A DNA stretch of 64,000 nt from Trichosphaerium sp. ATCC 40318. Its lineage: Eukaryota > Discosea > Flabellinia > Trichosidae. Position numbers and translations under genes: made by a program. This document shows, in pieces, positions 44,932 to 56,138 of the stretch; the first letter of the stretch is position 1, and every line of letters begins with the position of its first letter. The stretch spans positions 1 to 64,000 of the forward strand of contig JALMLS010000353.1 of NCBI GenBank assembly GCA_038496445.1, in the 5' to 3' direction. Under the pieces are notes generated by a model. That model saw only the letters and a program-made list of their open reading frames with translations, was not told the origin of the DNA and searched no databases.

Positions 44932-47158
44932 TTATGCTTTATTTGTTTTCCACCAGTCATAGTAATTTTTACGATCTGGGTTACCAGGGAACTCAAATAC
45001 TATTTCTATCTCTCTTTTTTCTTGATTCATAAAAGAAGATACTTGATCTGATGTTGTTATTGGTGTATGTTTTCTATCCCAAAGATTTTGAATTTGGTAT
45101 ATTGGAAACTTTTCTTTTTCGTTCTTAAATACTGTCTTGATGTGCTCTCTTAGTTCTGAAATTGTTATAGACTGTTTCAAGTATGTATTCCTCATCCAAA
45201 ACTTACCACGTTCACGCATACGAACCACTAAAGAAAAAAAGGTCAAAAAAAGACTGAAGCTGTTGTGTGGAAAAGAAGGTAGTTGTACATTTCTGTCCTG
45301 GTTTCCTGTTTGTTAAAGCTATTTTATTTGATTGCTGATGTGGACCGCCTATTAATTTTTGTTAGGTGCGAATTTGTAAGGTTGATTACTACGTTTTTTA
45401 TAATTAAGAAGTTTTTACATATTGGATGAAGCCATTACCTTGTAGTTGACCATAAGTCTTTCTATACAAGTCTCCTACACGAATGCAAAGTCTACAATTT
45501 GAATGAACGATCGCTATATCGACAATTGCCAAGAAAGACTTTGAGACACCTAATTGTTTTTAGAAACAGCCAAATATTAGCACTTTTAACAATATTATTA
45601 GACACTAACTTTTATACCTTCATTCTTCCAAGTCAAGTATTCATTATACTTAGCATCGTCTTTATCAAGCATCAATAAAAATTTTGCCATCTCTTGCGGT
45701 GAAGAGAAGTCATCAGCCCAAATTGTCGATTTTGGTGCAATCGAGAATTTTTTTGCGTTTGGTGCTCCTTTGTAAATAGGTATTGATCCAGCCTAACATC
45801 TTTAAGCATGTACCTTAGGTTAAATCTAAATATACACAGTAAGGACCGAATAATTTTTCAGTAACATAGTCATCAGTTTCACTATTCTCAAAGGCGAAAG
45901 TGAACTTATAAGTTTGGATTAAATCTTCCTTTTTCTGTTGCCAACTTGGACCTACAGGAAATTAAAGCTTTGTGTTCAAATTTACTGCAAGCACATAACC
46001 AACTAATTATTCACACCAACTACAAACTAAATACTAAAACCAATCTGGATTGAAAGGTAAACCAAGTCAGTAAAGATAGTGCGTGTAATTGTTGTGAATA
46101 TTGACTGGCGGTCAGCAGCTTTCTTTTGAATTTAGTTCTGTACCATGTCTACCAGCACCAGGCATATCAAAATTATGCATACAACGTCCATATGAATGTA
46201 CTGTAACACCTGCATCCATCAACTCTCTCAAGTATTTCAACCTTTTGAAGTCAATCTCTATTTAAAAAGAGTAGCATTGCTGTACCTGTATCTAGGTCCG
46301 CAATTGCTAATAAACGCAGCAACCATTGCAGTAGCAGTCTTGTTTTTAGGGCGCCTCATAAAATTATATTCTTCATAGCTTGGATATAGCATAGGTAGGT
46401 CTGAAGATAGCTCTGTAGTTCCTTGAATATTAACATTACTATCCTACAAAGAAGAAATAAACATCATATTCTCCGTTTTGTCATACCTCTTGATACGGTC
46501 TGTTCTCCATTGTAAACTGAAAAGAAAAAGGACAACCTATTGTCGTTGATCTGGACATACTGTTCGAAGCATCAACGCCTAGTCTAGTATCACCAAAACT
46601 AATTCCTGTATACAATTAATAGAACAATATAAAACGAAAGATTACCTTGGCATGGTACATCACAACCTCCGTATGCTTCACCTTTAAACCAACCTATACT
46701 ACTTAAAATGGAATAACGTTTTTTAAAGCAAAAATACCTGAAACAGCAAATGGGTATTCATCCATGTTTCTATTTTCAGGGTAACATTTTGGCCTTTCAG
46801 CTAACAACCCTGAAAACTCTGAGTGAATCATTGTGTCATCCTCTTCTACTTCTTCTGAATCTCTCTCGATTTCTTCGTTATTTAAACCAGAAGAATCTTC
46901 TGTTCCAACAGGGTCAGGATGTATCTTACGAACAGCTTCCGCTTCTTCCTTCAAAAAAAGTTTTTAATTAAAATTCCAATGTTTTCAATCGTCACGTGAT
47001 TTTTTACATTCTACGCAACAACTATTCCGTATAGTACTTACCTTATTTTCATTGTCTATGCGGTTAATTTCATCCATTAATCTCTGCTCTTTTAATTTCT
47101 GATCTATATGATGTGCCCTTGATACAAACAAGAGGAATAAACAAGATGACACTGCCAT
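44932..47158 (-). CDS. GT10 alpha-1,3-fucosyltransferase-like glycosyltransferase with C-terminal extension
   Basis: The N-terminus (MAVSSCLFLLFVS) fits a short Golgi signal anchor followed by a charged stem (LKEQRLMDEINRID, an acidic Glu/Asp stretch). The catalytic part shows the GT10 signature: YKFTFAFENSETDDYVTEKLF near 45870, AGSIPIYKGAPNAKKF near 45780, AKFLLMLDKDDAKYNEYLTWK near 45660, and the terminal NCRLCIRVGD equivalent to the family CRxC motif, joined across an intron. These enzymes transfer fucose from GDP-fucose to N-acetylglucosamine or core glycans in the Golgi. Unusually, about 100 residues follow the CRxC region (44932-45246), with alternating strands and helices (ISELREHIKTVFKNEKEKF .. 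EIEIVFEFPG) suggesting a small beta-grasp-like domain. Confidence 0.85.
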
Positions 47159-47331
47159 GACTTTGAAGAAACGTTAAAAGAAAAAAAAGGGGTGAAAGCT
47201 TGGTTCTGTGAGTACTTACGTATAAAAAACATCGTTATTAATGTAGTACTACGTTTCATGGCTGTAACTACTGTAGTTTTACAGGTTTCGTTAAGTCTGG
47301 GAGGTGAATAAGTTGTGCGCTTACAAAAAGG

Positions 47332-47926
47332 ATGAAACTATCAAAGAAGAAGACGTCTGCAGACCGAGAGCAACTAGTTGTACCTGTTGTACCTGCTGAA
47401 GAAACAAGCGGTTGGAACGATGCTTGGGACGACGACGATGATGATTTCTCTCTACCAGATATAGAAAACAATAACCACGCTAATGGCGGGTCGTATGATG
47501 ATAATGTCGTCACTTTACAGACAACAGACAGTATTGGAATAAGTGCAAAAGAACTCGCTGCAGAAGGTATCTATAGAGCGTTTAACATACTCATAGTGTC
47601 TTACGCTTTGTTTTAGCGACAAGAAATTCTCAAGGCGCTAAGATGAAGCCACCTATGCCTACAGTACAAATAGGTGATCAACAGGTACAGTTTCTATTGT
47701 TTTGGGGTTTTAAACTCGTTTATTTATTATTATTTAATTTAAAATATCCGTGACGCTCACAAATAGCTTATAAATCAACGAATAAGCAATAGATTCTTTT
47801 TTCAAACGTATTTATTTCACATTCCCAAAAACTCGATATTTCTACGTTGACAATTCTTTATACGTTCTAAGCATTCTAAATAGGTGATTACAGGACCCAC
47901 AACTCAGAGTTCGTACAGGATGGTGA
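47332..47926 (+). CDS. Small acidic protein with WxDAW motif, unknown
   Basis: Exon 1 (MKLSKKKTSADREQLVVP) has a basic start and the motif SGWNDAWDDDDDDFSLPD. A 48-nt intron (GTATCT..TTTTAG) leads to ATRNSQGAKMKPPMPTVQIGDQQ. After a ~206-nt intron the final exon probably reads DPQLRVRTGW and stops at 47926. If the acceptor is instead AAATAG at 47883, a longer basic C-terminus extends to 48147. W-containing acidic motifs bind clathrin adaptors or similar partners in other proteins, but no family is recognised. It is divergent from the GT10 gene across 173 bp. Confidence 0.5.
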
Positions 47927-48241
47927 AAAGAGATGCGAAGACTCTCAAAATAATGTGTATCATATACCTCGTACGTCAGGATACGGTTTTATTGGTTTTG
48001 ACAAGCAACCTTATTGAAACGACATCTTTTTATCAAAAACGCGTTTACGTTCATCAAACGAGCGTTGCTAACGCCATGCTCAAACGACGACGCAAGAAAA
48101 ATCCCTTTCACCTTTTGTCAGCTGGTGTCAAAGTGGGAAACAATTGAAAATTTTTTATCGCTTTAGTTTCAATTCATTTTGGCTTTTATACGCTTGTTTT
48201 CTCACTGTACGTTGTAGCTTGTATCAATAGTGTCAATTGTA

Positions 48242-48791
48242 ATGTCACGTGCATGGATGGCAACTGGTATTTTAGTTGCTTTAGTTGGATGGGTTGCAGC
48301 ATCAAAAAGAATAGGTTTTCTTTTCCTTGTTGTACGAAATTTTCCATTTCAGTACAATGCTTTTTATTGACCCTCCTCTGCTAGCTTATTGGCTCTCAGT
48401 TTATAGATATTATTGTACAAGGTGGATTCGCTACATTCAGAGATAATAATGACCCCATTGTTCTCGTAGCTGATATTGCAGTTGTTTTAGTCAAGGCATG
48501 ATAATTTTGAGGTGTTTCGAGGTTTTTTTCTAATGTGGTGTTTAGGTTTGTTTTGGATACTTTGCTTACAAGCTATACGAAAGTATACCTAAAGATGAAG
48601 ATGGATCATTTAAGAGGATGTTAGAATCAGGCACGTGATAGATTTTGCACAACAAAACGATGTGGTGTTTGTTTATTAATATTTTTATTTGTAGAAACAT
48701 TAATGCAAACTTGGGGTCTTTAAGATTGTTCGATGTCACTCACTATCAGCTTGTCGAAATCAATATTGATACTAGCCCATATTTTTTTTAA
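48242..48791 (+). CDS. Small membrane protein, unknown
   Basis: Four exons. Exon 1 (MSRAWMATGILVALVGWVAASKRIGFLFLV) carries one or two hydrophobic segments and ends at a GTACG donor. Exon 2 reads FIDIIVQGGFATFRDNNDPIVLVADIAVVL. Exon 3 reads VCFGYFAYKLYESIPKDEDGSF and RMLESGT, and a GTGATA..TTGTAG intron leads to a last exon ending YQLVEINIDTSPYFF. Between exons 2 and 3 either a GTCAAG donor or a GC donor (AAG/GCATGA) is needed. About 130 residues with two to three membrane helices. No family recognised. Confidence 0.5.
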
Positions 48792-49070
48792 GCCCATGTG
48801 CAGAGGCTACCTATTGCTAATTTGACAATTGTGATGGCGTTTTTTTCGTTGCCCTTTTTTGGATATTGCAGCAGTACACCAATATCCAAAATCTTGTAAA
48901 GTTGTACCTAATAAAAAAGAAGAAAAACCGCTCTCAGAGTTTTTTACCGTTTCCTGCAAGTTAAGACACAGTATACTTCTTCCTTTCCATTATGTTGAAT
49001 CATTGTTAAAATTATCCCTTGTATTGTAAAACGAAACCCAAATGTCAAATTTTGTCAAAAAAGTCAAAAA

Positions 49071-49199
49071 TTCGCCACACTAATTATCCTATATTATGCC
49101 ATAGGAACTATTTAGAAAGCCCCCCTTTTAGGGGGTTTGAAGAGGCAGAGCCTAGCGGCGACTGAGCGCCATAACCCAGTTTTCTCCCTTTGTGGCGAA
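49071..49199. repeat. 129-bp GC-rich element with 9-bp inverted-repeat ends
   Basis: TTCGCCACA at 49071-49079 is the exact reverse complement of TGTGGCGAA at 49191-49199. Inside are a CCCCC-TTTTA-GGGGG hairpin (about 49130-49145) and a GC-rich segment (GGCAGAGCCTAGCGGCG) foreign to the AT-rich surroundings. It could be a MITE-like element or a structured RNA. Confidence 0.6.
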
Positions 49200-49254
49200 C
49201 AGTTCAATATCACTTTGACATAACCCATTTTTCGTAGGCTTTATTGTATTTACA

Positions 49255-50367
49255 CTATTTCTGGTACTTTGTACTAATTAATTTACCGTTATTGTATTCA
49301 AAGTGACGCTGCTTACCGTCATCCTTGAGGAAGATACACTTGCCGTGTTTGACTAGCTTATCTTTTACTGCCTTAAACTCAATATACTGTAAAGTATTTC
49401 TTCCTCTTGTCATTGTAAACTTGATTGAAGTTCTTGCTCTGTAGTTTACAGTTATCTTTGTTTCGTCCCAGAACCATAAGCCTATTCTGTTGTGACGAGT
49501 AATAACAGTGAGAGTTCCATGAAATCTTGGAGGTACCCTTGACATGTAATCTTGTTTTGTTGATGTAATGCGGTATGAATGAGGTATTCCATAAGGAGCA
49601 TAAGAATACTCCCTTTGTTCATCACTGTAAAAAGTTTGCTTTATAAGAAGACCATTGTCATCAAACTCACGTATCTCATGGTGATCTTTAAACTCGAAAT
49701 GAAATCTTCCCACTTTCATACCATTCCTTAGTTCTCCTCTAAGTGTTGACCCATTTGCCTTTTTAAAATAAATACCAGTTTGTTGTCCACAGTAGTCAAT
49801 AAATGTAATTTTTTTTGAGCCTTGTGCTGCACAGTAGTCAAAACGATATCCTCTAATCACACCACTTTCAATTGTATACCTGCTCATCAGCTTCTTATTT
49901 TGATCCCATTCACAGACTTGACCATCAACAGGAACTCCATCAACATACTCGAGAGTTTTATGTATAAACTTTGAATTACCATTCCATGTTATTGTACTTT
50001 TTCCTTGTCTCTTTCCATGTTCAAACCGACACACCTCCACAAGGTCTCCAATAAAACGATCTCGTTTATAATATGGTCTAACCATGCGATAGGTACCTGC
50101 ACGGAGGTTCAAACCTCCATCAAAACGAGAAGCAATCGCATATTCATATGCGATTAATGGAAACTTTTTTAGAAGTTGTTCATCTTTATTTGCAAGTATA
50201 GTCTGATGTATCATATAAAAAAGCTCTCGTGGTAGTCTATCTATGTAGCTGTTTTTATGGTAGTTCTTTTTACGCCGCCGTCTCCGAGGTTTTTTAGATG
50301 CTGTTCGGGTGGGAATGGCACTATCAATCTTTGAGCCGGATGGCATTTGAGACGATGTGTTCCCCAT
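49255..50367 (-). CDS. F-box/MORN_2-like protein, third family member
   Basis: An intronless 370-residue ORF. The N-terminus MGNTSSQM fits N-myristoylation, followed by a basic stretch (KKPRRRRRKKN), an F-box-like segment (IDRLPRELFYMIHQTI, residues ~43-58) and diverged hairpin repeats (LVEVCRFEHGKRQGKS, TLEYVDGVPVDG, GELRNGMKVGRFHFEF, LKDDGKQRHFEYNNGKL) resembling MORN_2 units. Repeat spacing is looser than in the 28-32 kb pair. Myristate plus a polybasic region suggests membrane targeting. Role inferred as an adaptor, possibly in an SCF ligase; the substrate is unknown. Confidence 0.7.
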   Translation of the reverse strand: MGNTSSQMPSGSKIDSAIPTRTASKKPRRRRRKKNYHKNSYIDRLPRELFYMIHQTILANKDEQLLKKFPLIAYEYAIASRFDGGLNLRAGTYRMVRPYYKRDRFIGDLVEVCRFEHGKRQGKSTITWNGNSKFIHKTLEYVDGVPVDGQVCEWDQNKKLMSRYTIESGVIRGYRFDYCAAQGSKKITFIDYCGQQTGIYFKKANGSTLRGELRNGMKVGRFHFEFKDHHEIREFDDNGLLIKQTFYSDEQREYSYAPYGIPHSYRITSTKQDYMSRVPPRFHGTLTVITRHNRIGLWFWDETKITVNYRARTSIKFTMTRGRNTLQYIEFKAVKDKLVKHGKCIFLKDDGKQRHFEYNNGKLISTKYQK

Positions 50368-50477
50368 GGGAGTATGTGTTGTTTGTCATTCATGATACCT
50401 ATTTTATTCACGTAAAATTCTCAAAAGATATTCAGAAAACGGTATGACATGTAATTTTGTTCATCACTGTGGGCTAT

Positions 50478-50504
50478 AGTTGGTTGTATTAATAACAACC
50501 AACT
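50478..50504. repeat. 10-bp perfect hairpin
   Basis: AGTTGGTTGT, loop ATTAATA, then ACAACCAACT. It lies about 110 bp upstream of the third F-box/MORN_2 gene start. Confidence 0.6.
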
Positions 50505-50970
50505 GTTGCTTTAGTTTGAAACGTTAAAGGGCACACGAAAGATGAGAATACGTGTAAGAGAGATAATAGCGTAATTTATTAGTGACACACGTAATACATT
50601 CAGAGAATACATTTGTGTATTTCGTCAAAGTTCACAATGAATATCTTCGTGGAAATACTTGGAAAGAATGCATACTGAACATGGTGACGTTGCACGTTAC
50701 ATAGTTACGTTCTAGCACCCATCGTATTAAATATTGAGGCATGAAAAAGGTTTAGGATAGTCTGAGGTGATCAGAGTAATGACGAACTAAAAATGGCATT
50801 ATCGTCTATATTCACGTAAAAGTTTCCCGCTTTCCCAATGACCACCAACATTGCGGGAGCTTTCTACCATTTGTAGTGAATTACAAAGAAAACTCCGCTC
50901 AATGTTAGTCATATCATTGCCTCTTACTTAAAATTCAAAACAAACTAACCGCCTACACCACTCCCACGCA

Positions 50971-51881
50971 TAGAGCCAGATTACGTAAGCATGCCACACA
51001 TGCTTATTGGCTTTAAAAGATGCTGTTAAACAAGGTGGTGGAGTGTGAGAGCATAAAATTACGTTGTAGCGCGGAAAGTAGCAACATAAACTCCTTGAAA
51101 ACGGTTTCATGATGCCTGCACATTACACAGCCTTTTAATTGTTCCAAATATGTAGGAACTGAAGTTATAAGTGTTTTACAGCGTTTAGTGGCTAAAAAAG
51201 TTAATTGCTCTTTAAAATCAAAGAACAATACTTTATAAGTGCTAACCATGCGTAGAATATGTGTTTCCAAGCATAAAACACCGTTTAAAACAAAAAGGCA
51301 AGAAAAAGGTATAATGCCAGTCAATGTCATCGATATTCTCTAAACTATAAACAGTTCATATACTTCTGTTTCTACATATTCACAGTTTGGACCGTTTTGG
51401 CCCTAGCCTTTAATATTGGTTTTATGAAAAATTCCAACACATGAGAGTGTGTCGGGTGGCATAACTGAGATGTAAAATTGATTGTTTGATAACTTTGGGA
51501 AAAAAAATGTAAGTGAGTACTTTTGGTGCAAACGCTATTGGCATGCATATTTTTACAATTGATCATAGTGGCACCACTACGCCATACACTCATTTTCAAA
51601 TGAAGAAAAGTGTAGAACATCACATATAACATCAGTGTAGAATAGTAAACCTTTTGTTTCATCAAATATCATTCAACAAACTCCCACATTTGATGCACTT
51701 TATTGTGCCTTTACTTTTCAATAACATGCTTTGAGGCTATTAAATGCGACCATTGACACCTACTCAAAGTGATGAAAACATAATGCGTGCAATAAGTATA
51801 ACTTAGCTAAACAATGCTTAAAAAGTCACAAAATTAAACTATTTTTTAGAGTCATTGGAGTGCTTACATAATCTGGCTCTA
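50971..51881. mobile_element. Possible non-autonomous DNA element with 21-bp terminal inverted repeats
   Basis: AGAGCCAGATTACGTAAGCA at 50972-50991 recurs inverted at 51861-51880 with one mismatch, and one more outer base also pairs. The 911-bp interior has no recognisable transposase. No target-site duplication is obvious. Confidence 0.4.
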
Positions 51882-52101
51882 AATACCATGCAGAGCTAAA
51901 TTATAAGTGTAGACGCTACTACTTTTCACGTACATGAGTTTAGTAATAGAAGTTGATTGTAAAGAAATATATTCAAGTCTACATTCTCATTTTTATTTAC
52001 ATTACGAAGTGTTTAATTTTTTTTTTTTGTTTTACACTGTTAGCTAAAGTTTGCCATTATCCTCCTTTGTGTTGACTTTTTTTTAAGTGAGGTCGTTTAC
52101 G

Positions 52102-55100
52102 TTATTTGTTGACTATGATTTTTCTTTGAAATAAAGGAGTGTCTTCTTCCTCACACGAGAAGTATTCATCATCTGAAGCGTTCTCACTTGAATAATAGTT
52201 AGAATTTTAAGCTATAAATAAATAAGGTTTTTGACTTCTCACTTGCTTTTCTTTCGGATTTCTTGTTGCAGAAGGTTCATTTATAACTATTGTTACGCCA
52301 GAAGTTTCCTTTAATAAAAATATTAATTTCAAATCCGAGTTCTTAATCAAAAAAGGTGAAGATCATTTTTACTAAATTTGTAAATAATAGGTTTGAAGCT
52401 TACCTCCTCATCCACACTCTTGCCGTTTAAATAAGTTCCAACAACTTTTGATACATCTCTGGTTATTGCAATACGACGAGGTTTTAGAGGGGATACCGGA
52501 GCATTTGTAGAGTCAGCGCTAGCATTTTCACCTGCCGATGTTGGACCGCTTGTCTATGAAGTTTTAGAACAAAAAAGCTAGTTGTTGAGCGCTAATCACG
52601 TGTTTTTCTAGTTGAAGAAAAAAATCAAATGTGCCCGTCTCTTACGTCTTTTATAATAGTATGTTTGAGATGTAACATCTTCGTTTTAAACTCCTATGAA
52701 GACGTCAATTAAATTAACAAGTATTTATAGATTGACGAATTCCATAAAAATACTAACGACGTACTTGTTCGGTTAGACCATGTGATACACGCAAAGATAA
52801 TAGTCTTTCTCTATTCTTAATTTGTAGTTTTTGATAGTTAATATCCATTTCTCTTTTAAATTCTACAGATTTTGTTCTAGCATGTCCTCTTGTTCCTTTC
52901 TAATGAAAAAAAATAAAAAAAACTGACCAAGCTGTAATGGGATTTTTTTTCTAGTTTGTCATTTACACGTGCAGTACGAACACGTTTATAACGTGATTCT
53001 AGCTGTTTTTTATAATATGCTGCTTTGGCTTGTGCAGTATTTGTTCGTATAACCTACAAAACATAGCATGTTAGAACACGGAAAGGGCACAACTCTTTTT
53101 CTTTGTTTTTTTTTTTTGAAGAAATTGGCTTAGTTTTTACCACTACGCGAAATGACCATCGCTTTGCGTAAATAATTATTATTTACGCGTGCTACGCGCG
53201 TAGCGGGGTACGGAAAAATTTTGTAATCCTTTTGTAACGTACGTCTAGAAAGAAAGTCTCCCATTGTTCAATCATTGTCTTTATCAACAACAAGCCATGT
53301 CCGACGTCACCTAAAAGAAACTATCAAAAAACAAAACCATAACATGTAGGTATTGAGAAAACTACTCCAAAGGCTCATGGTTTTACCTATAAATACTTCG
53401 GCTTGTTGTTCTCTGTTTTGTAGTAAGTTGGGCGTAAAAATAAGCGCCAAATTTCTAGTGTCCATACACGTGAACTCTTTCTTTTTAGCTACCTAGAAGG
53501 TACAAGTTATTTTTGGCAAACTTATATAAGAAAAATTGCCGACATTCATTTCATTACCTCGTTCAAAAACCGACATAATTTAGCCATTAGATAAAGTCTA
53601 TCTGGTGGAAGAAGTTGAAGAACCCTGTTGATATTTTCAAGCCTCTTTTCACCTTCAGTATCTATACGTTGTTAATATAACTATCCATTATTTTGGACGT
53701 CAAAAGAATAAAACATGTTTTATGTTTGTGGGTTTTTCTTTTTTTTTTCGGGTTCAGTGTTTGAAGACTGTCTTTGGACGTACTATCTGCTGCAATTAAT
53801 TTCTCGTATAAATCAAAAGTTAGTAGAGGCTCTGGTAACTCCCTCAGAAATTGCTTCAATAAAGAAGCCACATTATTAACATCCTCAGAAGCGTCAAAAG
53901 AAAAGTTTATATCTAGTTTATAATAAGCCGTTTAATACAAAACCAATGAATAAAAAACGCTTTTAGCACATGTAAGTATTGCTAAAATCACGTGTACAAC
54001 CTTTAAAAAATTAAATAGTATCGTACCGCTTTCGATGAGTTGTTTTAATTTTATCATACGCGTGGTGTTTCCCGGTACGCGAAATAACCCTTGTTCAGAT
54101 AAACCTAACGCAAAAAAATGTTAGTTTGTTACAAAAAAGGTCTTCTGCACCAAACATCACGTGATTTTGGGTTTATCAGTGCGTACCTTTATCTGTTAAG
54201 TGTTTTAAACATGCGTCTGCAAAGTACATAGAACGCTACAAACCCAAGTATTAGGATGTAAAGTCTAACAAAAAGAGAACAAGGTTACCTTTCCAAGCGG
54301 AGCATTAAATATGTTCCCTTGGTTTTTTGATTTCTTTGCCGCCAATGCTTCAGCAGTTGCTACACTTGCTTCATATTGCTAAAGCAATTATCAATTGACG
54401 CCTTGTTACTGCAAAAAAAGCAGGTGAACGCCAAAACGCTGCAGCGTATCGTTTTTTGTTCATTGTTATCTAAAACAGTACCAGCTTGATTTGTGACTCC
54501 TGAGAGAGTGTATGCCCTTTAATATCGTACTCTCTTAGTCCTTTATCACTTCGGAGTCTTTGTATATCACTATAAATAATCAATATCGATGTAAGAGCGT
54601 GTACAGACGATATGACGGCGTTCTAAATTTCCAAAAAGAATAAAAAAAACCCAAAATCAAAAAAACTCAAAAAACCAAATCACGTGATTACAACGGTTAC
54701 CAACACGTGATTAAATAAAAATAATCGAAAATAATAAATTAGTTTTTACACAGTGGAAATGTTAATTGAAAAAACCGCTATCGAACGCTAGTTGGAATAA
54801 TTAAGGACTTGTTTGGTGTCCTGCAGTCGTTTTTTTAAAGTTTTTTGAAACAAAAGACGTACTCTAACAGAAGCATCCAACCTTTATTTCTAGGCGGAGG
54901 AGGGTTTTTCGAAGGTAAAACAAGCGTATTACCACGTTTAGGCATCTGTAGCGGTGTTTGAGATGATCTTCTTACAATAACGGCAGAATTAGAACGTCTT
55001 GCTCTTGGATGCTTTGATAGACTGCTAACACCAGCTAGAACAGAACCACGTCTTTTTAGCTTACATGGCGCTTTTAGTTTTGGTAAATCGCGTCTTGAAG

Positions 55101-55167
55101 GTGGACGCCTTGGTATGTTTGGAATACGTCTTTGTGGTGGAGTAAACTTAGGTGGTGCAGACATCAT
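52102..55167 (-). CDS. Rho GTPase-activating protein
   Basis: About a dozen exons. The N-terminus (MMSAPPKFTPPQRRIPNIP) is Pro/Arg/Ser-rich, about 100 residues, ending GWMLLLE before a GTACGT donor. A helical segment (LREYDIKGHTLSQESQIKL, EASVATAEALAAKKSK) precedes the RhoGAP domain: NIFNAPLGK, GLFRVPG with the arginine finger, IKLKQLIESG, NVASLLKQFLRELPEPLL (near 53850), LYLMAKLCRFLNEV and NLALIFTPNLLQ. The C-terminal third is basic, probably coiled (AAYYKKQLESRYKRVRTARVND), and ends in an acidic Ser-rich tail. The domain accelerates GTP hydrolysis on Rho/Rac/Cdc42 GTPases; WASP in this window is a downstream effector of the same class. One intron (~53056-53245) contains strong palindromes. 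Confidence 0.85.
53166..53204. repeat. Adjacent perfect palindromes inside a RhoGAP intron
   Basis: GCGTAAATAA, loop TTA, TTATTTACGC (53166-53188), then the 14-bp palindrome GCTACGCGCGTAGC (53191-53204). The CpG-rich motif is foreign to the surrounding AT-rich intron. Confidence 0.7.
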
Positions 55168-55667
55168 TTCTAAGCGAAGCTTCGAATCATATTTTGTGAC
55201 TTGTAAACAGTTAAGGGAAAAAACAAATGTGAATGGTGACACCAAAAAAAAATTACTCAGCAATCGTGGATTAAATAAAACGTCTCAATAAGGAGATTAT
55301 GAACAGGTGCACGCCTTAACATTGAGCGCCCATATTTAAATTGGGTTGTGACGATTAATCGTATCAATACACAATTGTAATAAAACAATTTGTATTAAAA
55401 GTAGTAAGATAGCTGTTAGCAGATAATGTAGCCCAAACATTGGCGAATAATGAACGTTTATGCCGATTAAATTACTACACTTAGTAAAAGTATCCTCAAA
55501 AATCTCTCTTACGCACAGACAACCATTATCTCCAAATGTAAGAAATAAACAAACAACTCATCTAACCAAAGAAAAAAAACCGAACAATACATTTAAAACA
55601 AAACCTAAAATACTATCCATACAAATACATTTATTTTGATTTTTTTACATTGACTTGATAGGCTACC
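55168..55667. other. Intergenic between divergent genes
   Basis: A 500-bp AT-rich spacer. An upstream exon of the plus-strand gene that follows may be hidden here, but I could not identify it. Confidence 0.35.
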
Positions 55668-55730
55668 TTGTGTAGCTGTTTGTTTTACATTTTTTTAACC
55701 ACAAGTATTAGGTCCTTTTTTTTTCTCATC

Positions 55731-56138
55731 AGATATCGCGTTTTTTTAACGTCACGTGTTTTTAAAAGCCTTCAAGATGAAAAAATCACCGTCAGAATTT
55801 TTAATCCGAAATTTCATACTTGTGCACGTGATTTTGTAAAAACCGATCCCACTGCTTATTGTTTACGTGATGCTTTGTACTCTGATGATAATATACGCAT
55901 AATATCGCCATGTGATTTTGTAGGATGCTTAGATTTAATTCTTGAGAAATTTGCCTTAACAAACAAAGTGTACGGGTTTGCTTTAGGCGTTTTTCGTGGT
56001 GTACCATCCTTATTTAGTTTAGGAAGAAGCTTGAAGCGTCCGTTACACCTTCCACAACGAGCACGGTCAAGTTTGAGAGAGTTAGAGTGGCGACCAACAC
56101 TACAAAAAAATTGTAAGCATGGAGATGAAATACTTTAA
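55731..56138 (+). CDS. Unknown protein, terminal exon
   Basis: An open frame of about 135 codons after a pyrimidine-rich TCATCAG acceptor. It reads RVFLTSRVFKSLQDEKITVRIF, FHTCARDFVKTDP, NIRIISPCDFVGCLDLILEKFAL and VYGFALGVFRGVPSLFSLG (quoted in parts), then a basic tail. Regular alternation of strands and helices supports a folded domain. No in-frame ATG opens this exon, so an upstream exon or a decayed 5' end must be assumed. The stop overlaps the stop of the convergent minus-strand gene by a few bases (56135-56138). No family recognised. Confidence 0.4.
   Translation, partial: RYRVFLTSRVFKSLQDEKITVRIFNPKFHTCARDFVKTDPTAYCLRDALYSDDNIRIISPCDFVGCLDLILEKFALTNKVYGFALGVFRGVPSLFSLGRSLKRPLHLPQRARSSLRELEWRPTLQKNCKHGDEIL

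Larger units (their letters stand above)
50368..52101. other. Intergenic region with inverted-repeat structures
   Basis: About 1.7 kb without a convincing gene. It holds a 10-bp perfect hairpin (50478-50504) and a 0.9 kb segment bounded by 21-bp inverted repeats (50971-51881). Minus-strand ORFs at 51013-51330 and 51372-51665 look non-genic by composition. Confidence 0.5.

Noticed and set aside
47884-48147. Plus-strand 87-codon ORF as the C-terminus of the small acidic protein
   Set aside because: It requires a different acceptor; the shorter ending at 47926 uses the stronger ATTACAG site. Composition of the longer version differs from exon 1. Not excluded.
51013-51665. Two minus-strand ORFs (105 and 97 codons) as a transposase of the inverted-repeat element
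   Set aside because: No catalytic motif or helix-turn-helix pattern visible; frames differ and no intron joins them.
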